A stretch of DNA of 64,000 bases from Pseudogymnoascus destructans (taxonomy: Eukaryota; Ascomycota; Leotiomycetes; Thelebolales; Thelebolaceae). The notes beneath the pieces were generated by a model. It did no database searches and was not told where the DNA came from. It was given only the letters and a program-made list of their open reading frames with translations. The translations under genes and the position numbers were made by a program. Positions 10,034-19,359 of the stretch are shown here, in pieces (the stretch's first letter is position 1; each line of letters starts with the position of its first letter). Location of the stretch: contig NW_020167523.1 in assembly GCF_001641265.1 (NCBI RefSeq), positions 1,426,001-1,490,000 on the forward strand, given 5' to 3'.

Positions 10034-10365
10034 TGTTGATGGAAGGCTCGAAATATTGCGACCGCACGCAAATCGTGCGGTGTGTTTGGTGACCGGACCT
10101 TTGGGCTTTTGCGCAACGGGCAGGAAAACTCGACAATAGACTACAGTATATAGAATGAATAGATCAATTGAATTACTACACTACCTACGGAGCCTACGTA
10201 TTATTATGTCTTTTCGGAGGGCTACCCAAATGCCCTGAGTAACAGAAGGGTTTGGGCCTGAAACCCAATGCGCCGGAGTTCTGAGGCAATCTGCTCATGC
10301 CAAGCGCCAATCGGGGAGCCTGACGATTGCACTGGGGAAAAGCTCCCATTCTCTTTCCCTCAACA
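10034..10365 (-). repeat. copia 5' LTR, complete
   Basis: It has short terminal inverted ends TGTTG/CAACA. It is bounded outside by the duplication CTAAC (10366-10370) and inside by the primer-binding site. Confidence 0.85.
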
Positions 10366-10617
10366 CTAACCAAGTCAGATGGGTTTCGGGTACTTAAGGG
10401 AATTGACTCACGGGGTTCCCCCTTCATCTTTTTTGTATCCTTCATAGTAGACCTATAGGATAGCATCCGTTTAGCCTCTGACTCGCACTCTCATATGCTA
10501 TTACTGTGAGCTGGGTGCCCTGTGTCCTTACAGTTGCCTGCTTAGCGGTTGTAGCCTTGGTGGCTAAGGCTGCACCCGTAATAACCATAACAAGCTGTGA
10601 GCTATAATCGTAACAGG

Positions 10618-11321
10618 GGCAATGGGTGGGGTTTGGAGGTGGAATAAGAAGGCCTGGATGAATCAATTTGTTATGGCAGATTGGCTAAATGCTTTCTATA
10701 CTCATATTGGTACGTCACGTTCTATACTGCTTACAATGAATAACTTCTTGGGCCATATCGCTGCAGTGGAATCGACGCCTCCTCCTCAAAACAATGACAA
10801 TACACTTTGCAATTCGCTAGCTTATTCGATCATGGCATCATGACGTTACAAATACGACTATCTACAATTGCTTTCGAAAAAGCACGATTCTTTTACGCCC
10901 AATACAGCTTCCTATACACCCATTTCCTGTTCTAAACGACTTATATACTCAAGTACAACAAGCTGGTCATATATTAGATGCTATGGACCTTTCGAACTTT
11001 TTGAATCCAGCGGAGGAGGGAATACAAGAGGTGGAGGGAGGCTTAGATGAGGACACAATTCTACAGGAGGCGATGGCTCCATATATACAGGTTTCCGATG
11101 CTCAAGAGGACGGGGATGAGGAGCCCCAGCGTCCTGTGCTCACCACACAGAACGCTATACAAGCCCTCCAAGTTCTGATTGAGTTCTCAGAATCTGAGAA
11201 TAGTGGCATCACAGATCCAGCACCATTTTTGCGCTCTTTAGAGCGCGTGGAGAAGCAATTAGTGGCCAAACAGGCCAATGACTTGGGTCAAGGCACGTTG
11301 GATGGATGGATGGTTTAGCTG
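10618..11321 (+). pseudogene. pogo/Tigger-type transposase, C-terminal remnant
   Basis: The first part (10622-10840) reads NKKAWMNQFVMADWLNAFYT, the segment that precedes the second catalytic Asp in CENP-B-like DDE transposases, then MNNFLGHIAA where family members have a D-N-F/S-x-H motif (the Asp is changed to Asn). The final part (10983-11318) is the acidic tail ending QGTLDGWMV, matching the QTTLD-type ending of the family. The 5' half is missing; the LTR at 10371-10615 abuts it. Frames change between the two parts. Confidence 0.65.
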
Positions 11322-11780
11322 AGGGGCTACTTCGGGTCTACTTCAGCACTTTAACTCGATATTACTATAACTCGAGATATTTATGCATGACCAATTACAT
11401 GGACTTGACGAGATAATACTGTACGGAGTAGTGATTACTGGCACACACCCATCTGGATATGCGGATTATCATCACATGAACCGAGGATGACACAGCGGCA
11501 GCTGGTGGAGTGGTGCGGGCCGGAGTGGTGGAGGGCGGTGGTGCACACGACACCTGGCACTGTTGGTTGCTGAGGTTCTGTCACATGGATCGGCAGGGTT
11601 GAGGTGACGGACTTGGCAGAAGAGCGCGTGGCGCGTGCGGCATGGATGCCACGGCTTTTCCAAGACATTAGGGAGGGAGGGAGATGAGGGCGTTCTGGAA
11701 GCTGTGTTTTATTGGCGGGGCGTATCTTTGGGGTATCAAGTGTCTCAGGGTCGGTGATTACGAGTGTGCTTGGTGCTGTG
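11322..11780. other. gap, no gene seen
   Basis: This is transitional sequence between the transposase relic and the minisatellite block. Open frames across it merely continue from the tandem repeats and have no domain. Confidence 0.4.
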
Positions 11781-11784
11781 TGGT

Positions 11785-12205
11785 AGGGATGTGCTGGGTG
11801 GGGGTGGGGATGGGATGGGGATGGGGGTGGGGATGGGGGTGGGGATGGGGGGATGGGGATAGGGATGGGATCGCTGGATGGGGAGGGGATAGGGATAGGG
11901 ATAGGGATAGGGATAGGGATAGGGATAGGGATAGGGATAGGGATAGGGATAGGGATAGGGATTGGGATGGGGATGGGGATGGGGGGTAGGGATAGGGATA
12001 GGGATTGGGACTGCTGGGATAGGGATGGGGAGGGGATGGGGGATGGGGATGGGGAGGGGATAGGGATAGGGATTGGGACTGCTGGATAGGGATAGGGATG
12101 GGGATGGGGACGCTGGATGGGGATGGGGATGGGATAGGGTTGCTGGATGGGGATAGGGATGGAGATAGGGATGGGATTGGGTCTAGATAGGGATAGGGTT
12201 GCTGG
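11785..12205. repeat. G-rich minisatellite (GGGGAT / GGGATA units)
   Basis: The plus strand consists of GGGGTGGGGAT-type units, then a pure run of GGGATA hexamers (about 11880-11960), then mixed GGGATAGGGATT/GGGGATGGGG units. All G-runs are on one strand. All three frames stay open because hexamers lack stops, so the long ORFs here are not evidence for a gene. Confidence 0.9.
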
Positions 12206-12220
12206 ATGGGGGATGCTGAA

Positions 12221-12458
12221 GCAAGGCATTCCCAGCGCATTCCCCATCATTCCCAGCGCATTCCCATCATTCCCAGCGCATTCCCAGCACATCCCATCAT
12301 TCCCAGCGTATTCCCAGCACATCCCATCATTCCCAGCGTATTCCCAGCACATCCCATCATTCCCAGCGTATTCCCAGCACATCCCATCATTCCCAGCGTA
12401 TTCCCAGCACATCCCATCATTCCCAGCGTATTCCCAGCACATCCCATCATTCCCTTCG
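12221..12458. repeat. 30-bp tandem repeat (TTCCCAGCGTATTCCCAGCA...)
   Basis: The unit is TTCCCAGCGTATTCCCAGCA plus CATCCCATCA. It is exact over about five consecutive copies (12300-12450), preceded by degenerate 14-16-bp half units. Since 30 is a multiple of three, repeat peptides appear in several frames on both strands. Confidence 0.9.
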
Positions 12459-12599
12459 CCACTGGCGATTCAGAGTAGAGGACGTATGGTACAGTGGGGT
12501 CCGGTACTTCATTTTGCGTATTATCGCACGCGACAATCCAAGTCCCGCGCCAACCGAACTACCCCACCCTTCCCTAGCCGAAGAACCCCAACCACACCC

Positions 12600-12765
12600 T
12601 TTAACTTTCCAATCCCCGCCCGCCCGCCCGCCCTCAACTTTCCAATCCACGCCCGCCCGCCCCGCCCTCAACTTTCCAATCCACGCCCGCCCGCCCGCCC
12701 TCAACTTTCCAATCCCACGCCCGCCCGCCCGCCCTCAACTTCCCAATCCACGCCCGCCCTCAAAA
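12600..12765. repeat. ~36-bp C-rich tandem repeat
   Basis: Units of the form CCCGCCCGCCCGCCCTCAAC followed by TTTCCAATCCACG are repeated four to five times with small length changes. Confidence 0.8.
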
Positions 12766-12771
12766 CTCACT

Positions 12772-12826
12772 TACCATGGTCCAGTACCATGGTCCAGTAC
12801 CATGGTACTGGACCACCGTCCAGTGC
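12772..12826. repeat. nested palindromic repeat CCATGGTCCAGTA
   Basis: Two direct copies of CCATGGTCCAGTA are followed by CCATGGTACTGGACCA, which is the inverted form, so the stretch can fold back on itself. Confidence 0.75.
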
Positions 12827-13117
12827 GGAGTACAACCTTCTTTTCCCCCATTCTCACCATCTTACGCCCAGCCTTTGACCAGTCGCTACCCGAATTTTCT
12901 CTCACCGCAACTGGCCTTTTTACAATGCCGCCGCTTGAAATTTGCCCGTGTCAAGTCAGCCTAAGCCTCGTTATCGCTGGTCCTGTCTGTGTCCTCATCC
13001 CCGAGTCGCCCCCCTCCGCCACTCAACCTACCCTTGCATCTCCACATCGCCGCCTGCTCTTATCTACCCTGCCGCTACTCGCAAGGTACAGCCCACTTCC
13101 TTCCCTCCAGTGCTATC

Positions 13118-13315
13118 ATTCCCCTCCTTCCCTCCCTCCCTCCTTGCCTCCTTGCCTCCTTGCCTCCTTGCCTCCTTCCCTCCTTCCCTCCTTCCCTCCT
13201 TCCCTCCTTCCTTCCCTCCTTCCCTCCTTCCCTCCTTCCCTCCTTCCCTCCTTCCCTCCTTCCCTCCTTCCCTCCTTCCCTCCTTCCCTCCTTCCCTCCT
13301 ACCCTCCTACCCTCC
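13118..13315. repeat. CCCTCCTT polypyrimidine microsatellite
   Basis: About 200 bp of nearly pure pyrimidine on the plus strand with an 8-bp CCCTCCTT unit, some units TTGCCTCC. It is mirror-symmetric polypurine/polypyrimidine DNA. Long Pro/Ser/Leu-rich frames here are artefacts. Confidence 0.9.
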
Positions 13316-13770
13316 GTCAACCATCCAGAGCTATCAAATAACTCGCTGACCCACCTGCCTCCCCCCCATCCGACTCCACCCAACCTCACTAACAAAGACG
13401 CCCATCTCACTCGTGCCCTACTGCAATGCAATAGCATGGAGTGCCGCCTCTCCTCGCATTCCCCAATCTCCTGTCGCATGCCTACCTTAACCCTCGAATA
13501 TCACCACCGAGAACCCCCATCGACCTCGTCGACGCCACTGCTCTACACCGACGCCCATCCGCCTTGCAACGGCGCCGCCGCCAAAGACTCTCCGCCTGCG
13601 CCCTTCCCCCCGCCAAGTCTCCTCGACGAAAGCGAAATACACACTCCCACGAACCCTCACGCGAGCATTGCCCCCCATAAACACCTCCTGCGACCACCCT
13701 CACCACCCGCCTGTCTCCCGGTGGAGGCGGGAGGGCAAACAACACCGACGCCGCCACCAAAACCGTGGCC

Positions 13771-15586
13771 ATGACGGCGTTCTGGACGGCGCCGCCACCG
13801 GCGCGCACCTTCAACGACGACAAGGCCACGCTGATTGTGTGCTGGTGGTGCACCATATTCGCCATAACCATCATCGTTTTCCGCGTTACGGGGCGCTATC
13901 TCAGGACTGAGAAGCTGTTCCCCGAGGATATCATCGCCTTCCTGTGCATTATACCCATACTGGCAAGGATGGCCATGGTCCATGTTGTGTTGCTCTGGGG
14001 CACGAATAATGTGATCACGGATGGCTTGAGCCAACAAAATATTTCACATAGGGAGATAGGCAGCCGCTTGGTGCTAGGGAGTAGGATATTTTATGCTGCT
14101 TCGTGAGTTTCCCTCTCCATTTTGAGTCTATCTTCGCCCCAGAACCCCCTCCAGCGCATCGGCCTTTTTGGCGATTACATGAGAGCTTTGTTAACCGCCC
14201 ACTTATAGCCTGTGGATGCTCAAACTCTCTATTGCTGAATTCCTGAAGCGCTTCACACAAAACATCTGGCGCTCAACACACGAGCTCGTCTTACGGCTCA
14301 TGTACTACTACCTCGGCGCAACCATGATTGCCGTCCTGATCGCCGACCTCGCCGAGTGCCACCCCGTCACGCACTACTGGCAAGTCGTCCCCGACCCCGG
14401 CCCCGAATGCCGACAAGGCTACGCCCAACTCATCACCATGGCCGTAGCCAACGTCACCACCGACCTCCTCCTCGTCATCTTCCCCATCCCCCTCATCTTC
14501 AACTCCCACATGCCACTCCCGCGCAAAACAATGCTCACCATCCTCTTCGGCCTCTCCCTTATCCCCATCGGCATCACCCTCTGCCGCGCCCACTACGTCA
14601 TCCATCACCAGGGCGCTCAACACCATCGCTCCCTCTGGGCCAGCATCGAGATCCTCTTCGCCACCGCCGTCGCCAACGCCCTCGTCATCGGCTCCTTCGT
14701 CCGCGACAAGGGCGTCAAGAAACACAAGTACAAACTCGGCTCCTCAGGTTCCATGGAGCGCACCCTCTCCTCCCGCCGCGGCCGCGGCTACGGCCCCGGC
14801 GCAGTGGCATACTGGGGCAGCGACGAGGAGCTCGTCCGCGGCCTCGGCATCGGCGTCGACGCCGACCTGCGCCCTGATAGCGGCGCATCTATCGCGCGTC
14901 CCGCGCCAGTCGCAGAGCCCGGCGCAGGCGTGGACAGGAATTGGCGCTTCCCCTCGCAGCGACGCAGCGACGTGTCGGACGTTGAGACGGTGCGCGACTC
15001 TACGACGCGCCAAGAGTACAACTTCTTCGATGTCGGCGGCCTGCTTGGTCCGGAATCGCCGCCGCCGGCTAATAAACGCATAGGCCCTTCGCGGAGGGGG
15101 AGCTTAGCGGGCCCGACGCCGTCGTGGAGGGGGTCGACGATGGTGCCGCCGAGGTGGCGGAGCGCTTCGCCGTTTGATAACTTTCCGGCCCCTGTGGCGG
15201 CTCCGCGGGATGACTCGGCGGATACGGGGGGCACGGCGGTGTTTTTGCAGGATGTGGGGGGGTTGATGGAGGATGCGCCGCGGACGGCATCGCAGGTGGC
15301 GCAGGCGGGGTTGGCGAGGAGGGCGAGCGAGGGGGTGTTGTTGAGGGGATGGAGTTTTAGGAGGAGGGAGGAGAAGGGGGTGGAGATGCAAAGCCTTGGT
15401 GGCAGAGATGGTGAAGGGAGGGGGACTGCGGTGTTGGGGGTGCAAATGGCATCTGCACCGTCAAGTCCTCAGAATGGTGGGGCTAATAACAGTAGTCCCA
15501 ATGCGGAGGCTGGGAGAGGGATACGGAGGAGTAGGGAGGATGGGATGGACCTTAATGACGTGGGTGGGCTGCTTTTTGTGATTTGA
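13771..15586 (+). CDS. fungal rhodopsin-like seven-helix integral membrane protein
   Basis: There are two exons, 13771-14102 and 14209-15586, with GTGAGT donor and TAG acceptor; the join restores FYAAS-LWMLKLS in frame and gives 569 residues. The first in-frame ATG is at 13771. Residues ~18-300 hold hydrophobic helices (for example LIVCWWCTIFAITIIVFRVT and LITMAVANVTTDLLLVIFPI) with an extracellular Cys-containing loop (WQVVPDPGPECRQGYA), the pattern of the plasma-membrane Rhodopsin_7TM family common in Pezizomycotina. These are orphan receptor-like proteins with no known ligand here. The C-terminal ~260 residues are polar and likely disordered, with three repeats of a DVGGLL motif near the middle and the very end (LNDVGGLLFVI), possibly a cytoplasmic docking motif. 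The upstream region is a dense minisatellite block. Confidence 0.85.
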
Positions 15587-15717
15587 TGTTATGATTGGCG
15601 TTTTAGGAGCGGGGGGGTGCATAACCTCCTGGCGGTTTTGGGTGAGGAGGTGGCGGATAAGTATACCCTGCATGTATGGATGCATATATAGCGATTATGA
15701 TGGACGGGGGAAAGAAG

Positions 15718-15803
15718 GGGAGGGGGTAAATAAGTAAATAGGGGTAAATAAGTAAATAGTGGTAAATAAGTAAATAGGGGTAAATAAGTAAATAGGGGTA
15801 ACA
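15718..15803. repeat. 18-bp tandem repeat GGTAAATAAGTAAATAGG
   Basis: Four near-perfect copies lie just 3' of the rhodopsin-like gene, within its likely 3' flank. Confidence 0.9.
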
Positions 15804-15834
15804 TACATGTATAGCGAATATTATTTGTGAAGAT

Positions 15835-16030
15835 CAGTTTAGAAACTGTCATGATGTTTGTGGAAAATAGTTTCTATGCTATTGTTTATGGGGAACGCTT
15901 TCTATTCTGCTGTTTGCAAAGCACAGTTTCTATCTTGCCATCTGTAGATAATAGTCTCTATCCTACTATCTATGAAGAACAGTTACAATCTTGCTATCTA
16001 TCAAGAACGGTTCCCCTCTATAAATAATAA
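15835..16030. repeat. degenerate ~36-bp repeat around AACAGTTTCTATCTTGCTAT
   Basis: Recurrent phrases TAGTTTCTATGCTATTGTTT, CAGTTTCTATCTTGCCATCT, TAGTCTCTATCCTACTATCT and CAGTTACAATCTTGCTATCT indicate about five diverged units. Confidence 0.7.
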
Positions 16031-16239
16031 GAACTATGTAGCGGATATAATACAACGGCAGTGCCTCTAATGATGACGCTGATGGCTATGATGACAACAG
16101 CGACCGATTACTATAAAAGTCTGTTCCACATCGTCTCGATCTTTCCCATCTTCAGGCGCCACCAAAGGTCACCCCGCGCACAACTCCACCCGTCCTGCTC
16201 AGTTACGAGCGAATCAAACTTCAACGCATCGCTGCTTCT

Positions 16240-17158
16240 TCCCTCGAATCCCCCACTTGGCATCGTTGACACCCCTTCCCTCGCCGATATCCATCCAGCG
16301 CGTGACAAACACGGCGTTACCCGCCTTCCCGCAACTCTTGAAACCGATCCGTATCTCTATGCGGCAGTACTTGCAATATATAACCCCCTCCTCAATTCAC
16401 ATAAATCACACCTCACCAACTTCCGGAATGTGGACCCCACACCAACGCAGATCGAGCATGTTATGAAGCTTGCATGGCTACAGAAGCCGAATGCACGGGA
16501 TAGCGAGAAGGGCGTTGTCAGGGATGCCGGGAGCATCAAGACCTTGTGTCGCGGACGAGGAGGGAGCCGTTCCGGATCCGCGCTTCGGAGGTGTGGAGGT
16601 CGATGAAGCATTGTTGGGAATCAGTGGTGGCTTTGTGCGATAGTAGGCGGAGAAGACTGGTGGTGTCGCGGCCGTGGCGGTGGGCTTTCATGGCCATTGG
16701 GGAGATGGTCGACGTGGAGCGGGGCGGGGTGGAGGCCCTTCTGTAGCCTAGGGAGTCTCTGTTGATCAGGTCTGGCTGGTTATGGGGGGGTCGCTCTGTG
16801 ACTAGGTGGCGAGTGGTGTGGGGTGCAGTTTGTTGCAGTGGGACAGACGATGTGGAGGGATAGGTCTCGTTCTAGAAGATGGAGGAAGGCGGTCATTACT
16901 ATGGAGGAAGGCGTCTTTGGGAAGCTGCAGGTTATCTATCGTGACGCGAGACTTTGTCTTGAGGTGATACTCTGTCTTGAGGCTATAAAGATAGTGACAG
17001 CATAGACTTAAGCATCCCACTGATTCGATGGGGAGGTAGCTTGTTGTGAGGAGGATGAGTTCTAGTGGGAGGGTGAGGAATGGCGACGCCGGTCCGGTAG
17101 GCTGGGTTTGGAGATTGTGTTGAGCAAGACGTTCGGATTTGTGATAGGTAGTTTCCAT
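16240..17158 (-). pseudogene. F-box protein pseudogene
   Basis: The frame from 17158 opens with FLTLPLELILLTTSYLPIES, a clear F-box start, followed by the Leu-rich helix SLCCHYLYSL. In another frame it continues FLHLLERDLSLHIVCP, a phrase standard in ascomycete F-box proteins (there followed by C-x2-L-H). Further on are ARIRNGSLLVRDTRS and, around 16360-16270, IYCKYCRIEIRIGFK, GNAVFVTRWMDIGEG, matching the conserved C-terminus. At least three frameshifts and a stop separate these blocks, so the gene is dead. Intact relatives would act as substrate adaptors of SCF ubiquitin ligases. The plus-strand frame over 16061-16606 is a shadow of this. Confidence 0.7.
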
Positions 17159-17204
17159 TTTGGTGCAACGTACATGTATAACTTAATAGTTTGACAGGCG
17201 CCAT

Positions 17205-17591
17205 CCCGATGAGTCAATGGGGAAGATGGAGAGCCGACGAAGCTACGACGTGGAGTTAGAAGCCGCTGGGAAGATTATTTATACACTACTCGAAGAATGA
17301 GGTTGTAATTTTGGGTTTTGACAGCGCTATCCTGGTGACTCAGGGGAGCTAGCTTAGGTACCAAACTTTGAAAATGGTTATTCTCACCTGAGAAATTTGG
17401 TATGGCTTTGTCTTTTAAGCTCCTCACTAGACAGACCACCGATTATAATAGCTGTGATTAAAATAAGGGTGTTCGGTCACTTAGGACTACAACCGAGACG
17501 CCGGTTACTCACAAATAGAACGAAAACAATAATTTCTGTTAGCCTTAAATCTTATCATGGAGAATATTTGATTGTACGTTTCCTAGAATGA
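17205..17591. other. gap, no gene seen
   Basis: This AT-leaning intergenic DNA lies between the F-box relic and the 3' end of the aldolase gene. No repeat or motif is recognised. Confidence 0.4.
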
Positions 17592-18502
17592 CTATTTATC
17601 ATAACCCTCCTCCACCTCCTTCTCCATAACAGCAAAAGCCGGCAACGCACTAAACCACCCAGCAGTCTCAGTCCCAATCGCCTTCCCCGTAAACTCCGCC
17701 TCCTTATCATTAACCTTGACCGTCACCCCCCCCCTTCCCCCCGCCGCCGCATCCGCCATCAGCTGCGCATGACAACACCTCTCCAGCGACGTAAACCAGA
17801 ACACCGTCGACTCAATACTCATCCCACAAGTTAACAGCCCATGATTCCGCAGCAGCGCCGCCTTCTTCCCCCCCAGCGCAGCAGCGATCTCCTGCCCCTC
17901 CTCCTCACCGAGCACCACACCTTTGAACGAGTCGTACAGCGCGTGGTCGTTGTAGAAGGCGCATGCGTCCTGGGTGATGATGTCGAGTTCGCGGCCGAGC
18001 GCGCAGAAGGTGCGCCCGTAGATGGAGTGCGAGTGCGCGACGCAGTTTACCTCGGGGCGCGCGGTGTGGACCGCGTGGTGGATCATGTAGGCTGCTTTGT
18101 TGAGGAGGCGGACGGGGCCGCCTTCGACGATCTCGCCGGCCGCGTTGACGAGGATGAGGTCTGAGGCTTTGAGGAGCGGCCAGGCGACGCCGAAGGGGTT
18201 GACCCAGAAGGAGGTCGGCTCTACGGGGTCCTGGGGGCGGTTAGTTGCGGCTTTGGGGAGGTGGAGGGGGGAGGGCGCACGCGAAGGGTGATGTGGCCGG
18301 CTACGCCTTCATCGTAGCCGAGTTTGGCGAAGATGCGGTAGGCGAGGATGAGGCGGCCTTTGAGGTATTCGCGCTCTTTGAATTTGTCGTCGAACTTGCG
18401 GGGGGTGGGGAATTTAGAGCCTATAACCGCGGTGTCGACTCCGCTTTGGTCTTGCAATGCTATTGTGGTGGTATCGAAACCGGTCGCGGATGGAGGAGAC
18501 AT
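17592..18502 (-). CDS. class II aldolase/adducin domain protein
   Basis: There are two exons on the minus strand, 18502-18281 and 18230-17592, with a 50-bp intron (GTGCGC...CCCAG) that joins GHITLR to DPVEPTSFWVNPFG, giving 286 residues. The family includes zinc-dependent aldolases that cleave or epimerise sugar phosphates and many uncharacterised fungal cytosolic members. The metal ligands are visible: H140 and H142 in AHSHS and H204 in LLRNHGLLTCG, with GEIVEGG as the acidic pocket segment. Length and motif order are those of complete fungal members. The intron lies within the conserved HIT(L/V)RDP phrase. The substrate is unknown. Codon usage is GC-rich and no damage is seen. Confidence 0.88.
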
Positions 18503-19022
18503 GGTGATTATGGATCTCGGTGGTGAATATAATAAATAGAATGGTATGATGTAGAAGAGAGTTGAATTTAGCACATTTCCCCTCCTTTATGGATGTGCCG
18601 CCGAGGTCTCCATAGCTTACCCCGCATAATGCCCCTCTAGGCTCTTCTAGTAAGGTTGATTGACAAATATCTCGGATATCATAGGCGATAAGTGCTATCG
18701 AGCCGTAAAGCTGGGTGATATGATCAGTAATTATGTCGTTCAAATGTCTCATGGGTGGCTGTCCATAATGGTGATATTCACCGCAGTTCTAAGGAAAATA
18801 AATTGGTAACTTGGGCTATAATTATTAAAGATAGTTTATTAAAACCCCAACTAAAATAATAATAATATTTTCCATCGGCTTGAAAGCTAGTATTAGTTTT
18901 TCAACTTCAAACAACCCTCCTTCAGACTTTCAGGTCATATAAACCCAATATAAATCTTAGCAAAGACAAAATAGACAAAACGGTTTATTTCGACAGTTGA
19001 CGTATTTCACAAGCGAAGCGAT
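18503..19022. other. AT-rich gap upstream of the aldolase gene
   Basis: The promoter of the aldolase gene lies at 18503-18750. Beyond it the DNA turns AT-rich with many TA steps, suggesting old RIP-affected repeat. No ORF is supported. Confidence 0.4.
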
Positions 19023-19359
19023 CACTGAACTTCCCACCTAAAATTGAGAAATTTACAAGATAATAACTCAACAACAACTTCATAATATATATTAAAAATG
19101 TATTTCTAGCCTTTCCTATTTAGTTGAATTCGTACCTAATCATTTAGGAATAATCTATTCAGTAGTTCTTAAGATATTAAGCTTAAGCATGAAATTTAGA
19201 CTAGGTCTTTATATTTCAATATCTACTAGTCTAATCGCTTTAAAGCTTAAACTAATACGTGTATATATAAGGATACATACACATTTTTAGAATATATGAT
19301 GAAGTTGTTGTTGAGTTATTATCTTGTAAATTTCTCAATTTTTGGTGGGAAGTTCAGTG
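19023..19359. mobile_element. MITE with ~63-bp terminal inverted repeats
   Basis: The left arm starts CACTGAACTTCCCACC and continues through AAATTGAGAAATTTACAAGA to about 19087. The right arm (about 19296-19359) is its reverse complement ending GGTGGGAAGTTCAGTG, with only a few mismatches. The 337-bp element has no coding capacity and a T/A-rich centre. A TA-type duplication is not clean. It suggests a mariner-like non-autonomous element. Confidence 0.8.

Larger units (their letters stand above)
6443..10365 (-). mobile_element. Ty1/copia retrotransposon, internally deleted
   Basis: The element runs from right to left. Its 5' LTR is 10034-10365 (332 bp, TGTTGATGG...CAACA on the plus strand). 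The 3' LTR is a truncated copy at 6443-6645, >95% like the other by eye. The host duplication CTAAC is present at 6438-6442 and 10366-10370, which defines both ends. Directly inside the 5' LTR is a primer site matching the anticodon arm of initiator tRNA-Met. Domain order on the minus strand is gag, zinc knuckle, protease, integrase, start of RT, which is the copia order. The internal deletion removed most of RT, all of RNase H and ~129 bp of the 3' LTR. Several frameshifts and stops break the polyprotein, so it is non-autonomous, but RIP-type damage is slight. Confidence 0.9.
6162..10615. repeat. LTR (TGTTACGATGG...ATCGTAACA) split by the copia insertion
   Basis: The left part 6162-6442 starts TGTTACGATGGTCATGGAGG and the right part 10371-10615 ends AGCTATAATCGTAACA. 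Together (~526 bp, without the inserted copia) they form an LTR-like unit with TGTTAC/GTAACA ends. A shorter relative with the same ends is at 29718-29920. The left part contains a duplicated ~83-bp segment (CACGTGTGATCATTTGGG... and CACGTGTGATTATTGGGG...), and the copia element inserted in the second copy, so GTACTTAAGGGAATTGACTC at 10393-10412 continues it. No target duplication flanks the outer ends: gypsy relic lies on one side and pogo relic on the other. Confidence 0.65.

Noticed and set aside
10005..10035. Initiator tRNA-Met gene
   Set aside because: Only the 5' part up to the anticodon loop is present and it abuts an LTR, so it is a primer-binding site and not a tRNA gene.
11880..11965. 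GGGATA array as telomeric or interstitial telomere repeat
   Set aside because: The fungal telomere unit is TTAGGG; the hexamer here is GGGATA with GGGGAT variants, and it lies mid-window between genes.
11435..12880. Long open frames encoding repeat peptides (WEYAGNDG, PIPI, SQHIPSFP)
   Set aside because: They arise because the 6-bp and 30-bp tandem units lack stops in several frames on both strands. No start context, intron structure or domain supports them.
12942..13774. Pro/Ser/Leu-rich frames over the CCCTCCTT array
   Set aside because: Open frames in polypyrimidine microsatellite DNA, overlapping one another in three frames.
14291..14877. Acidic minus-strand and His/Pro-rich plus-strand frames inside the rhodopsin-like gene
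   Set aside because: GC-rich shadow frames of exon 2.
16061..16606. Plus-strand 181-residue hypothetical protein
   Set aside because: The minus strand carries conserved F-box-protein phrases over the same DNA, so the plus frame is a shadow.
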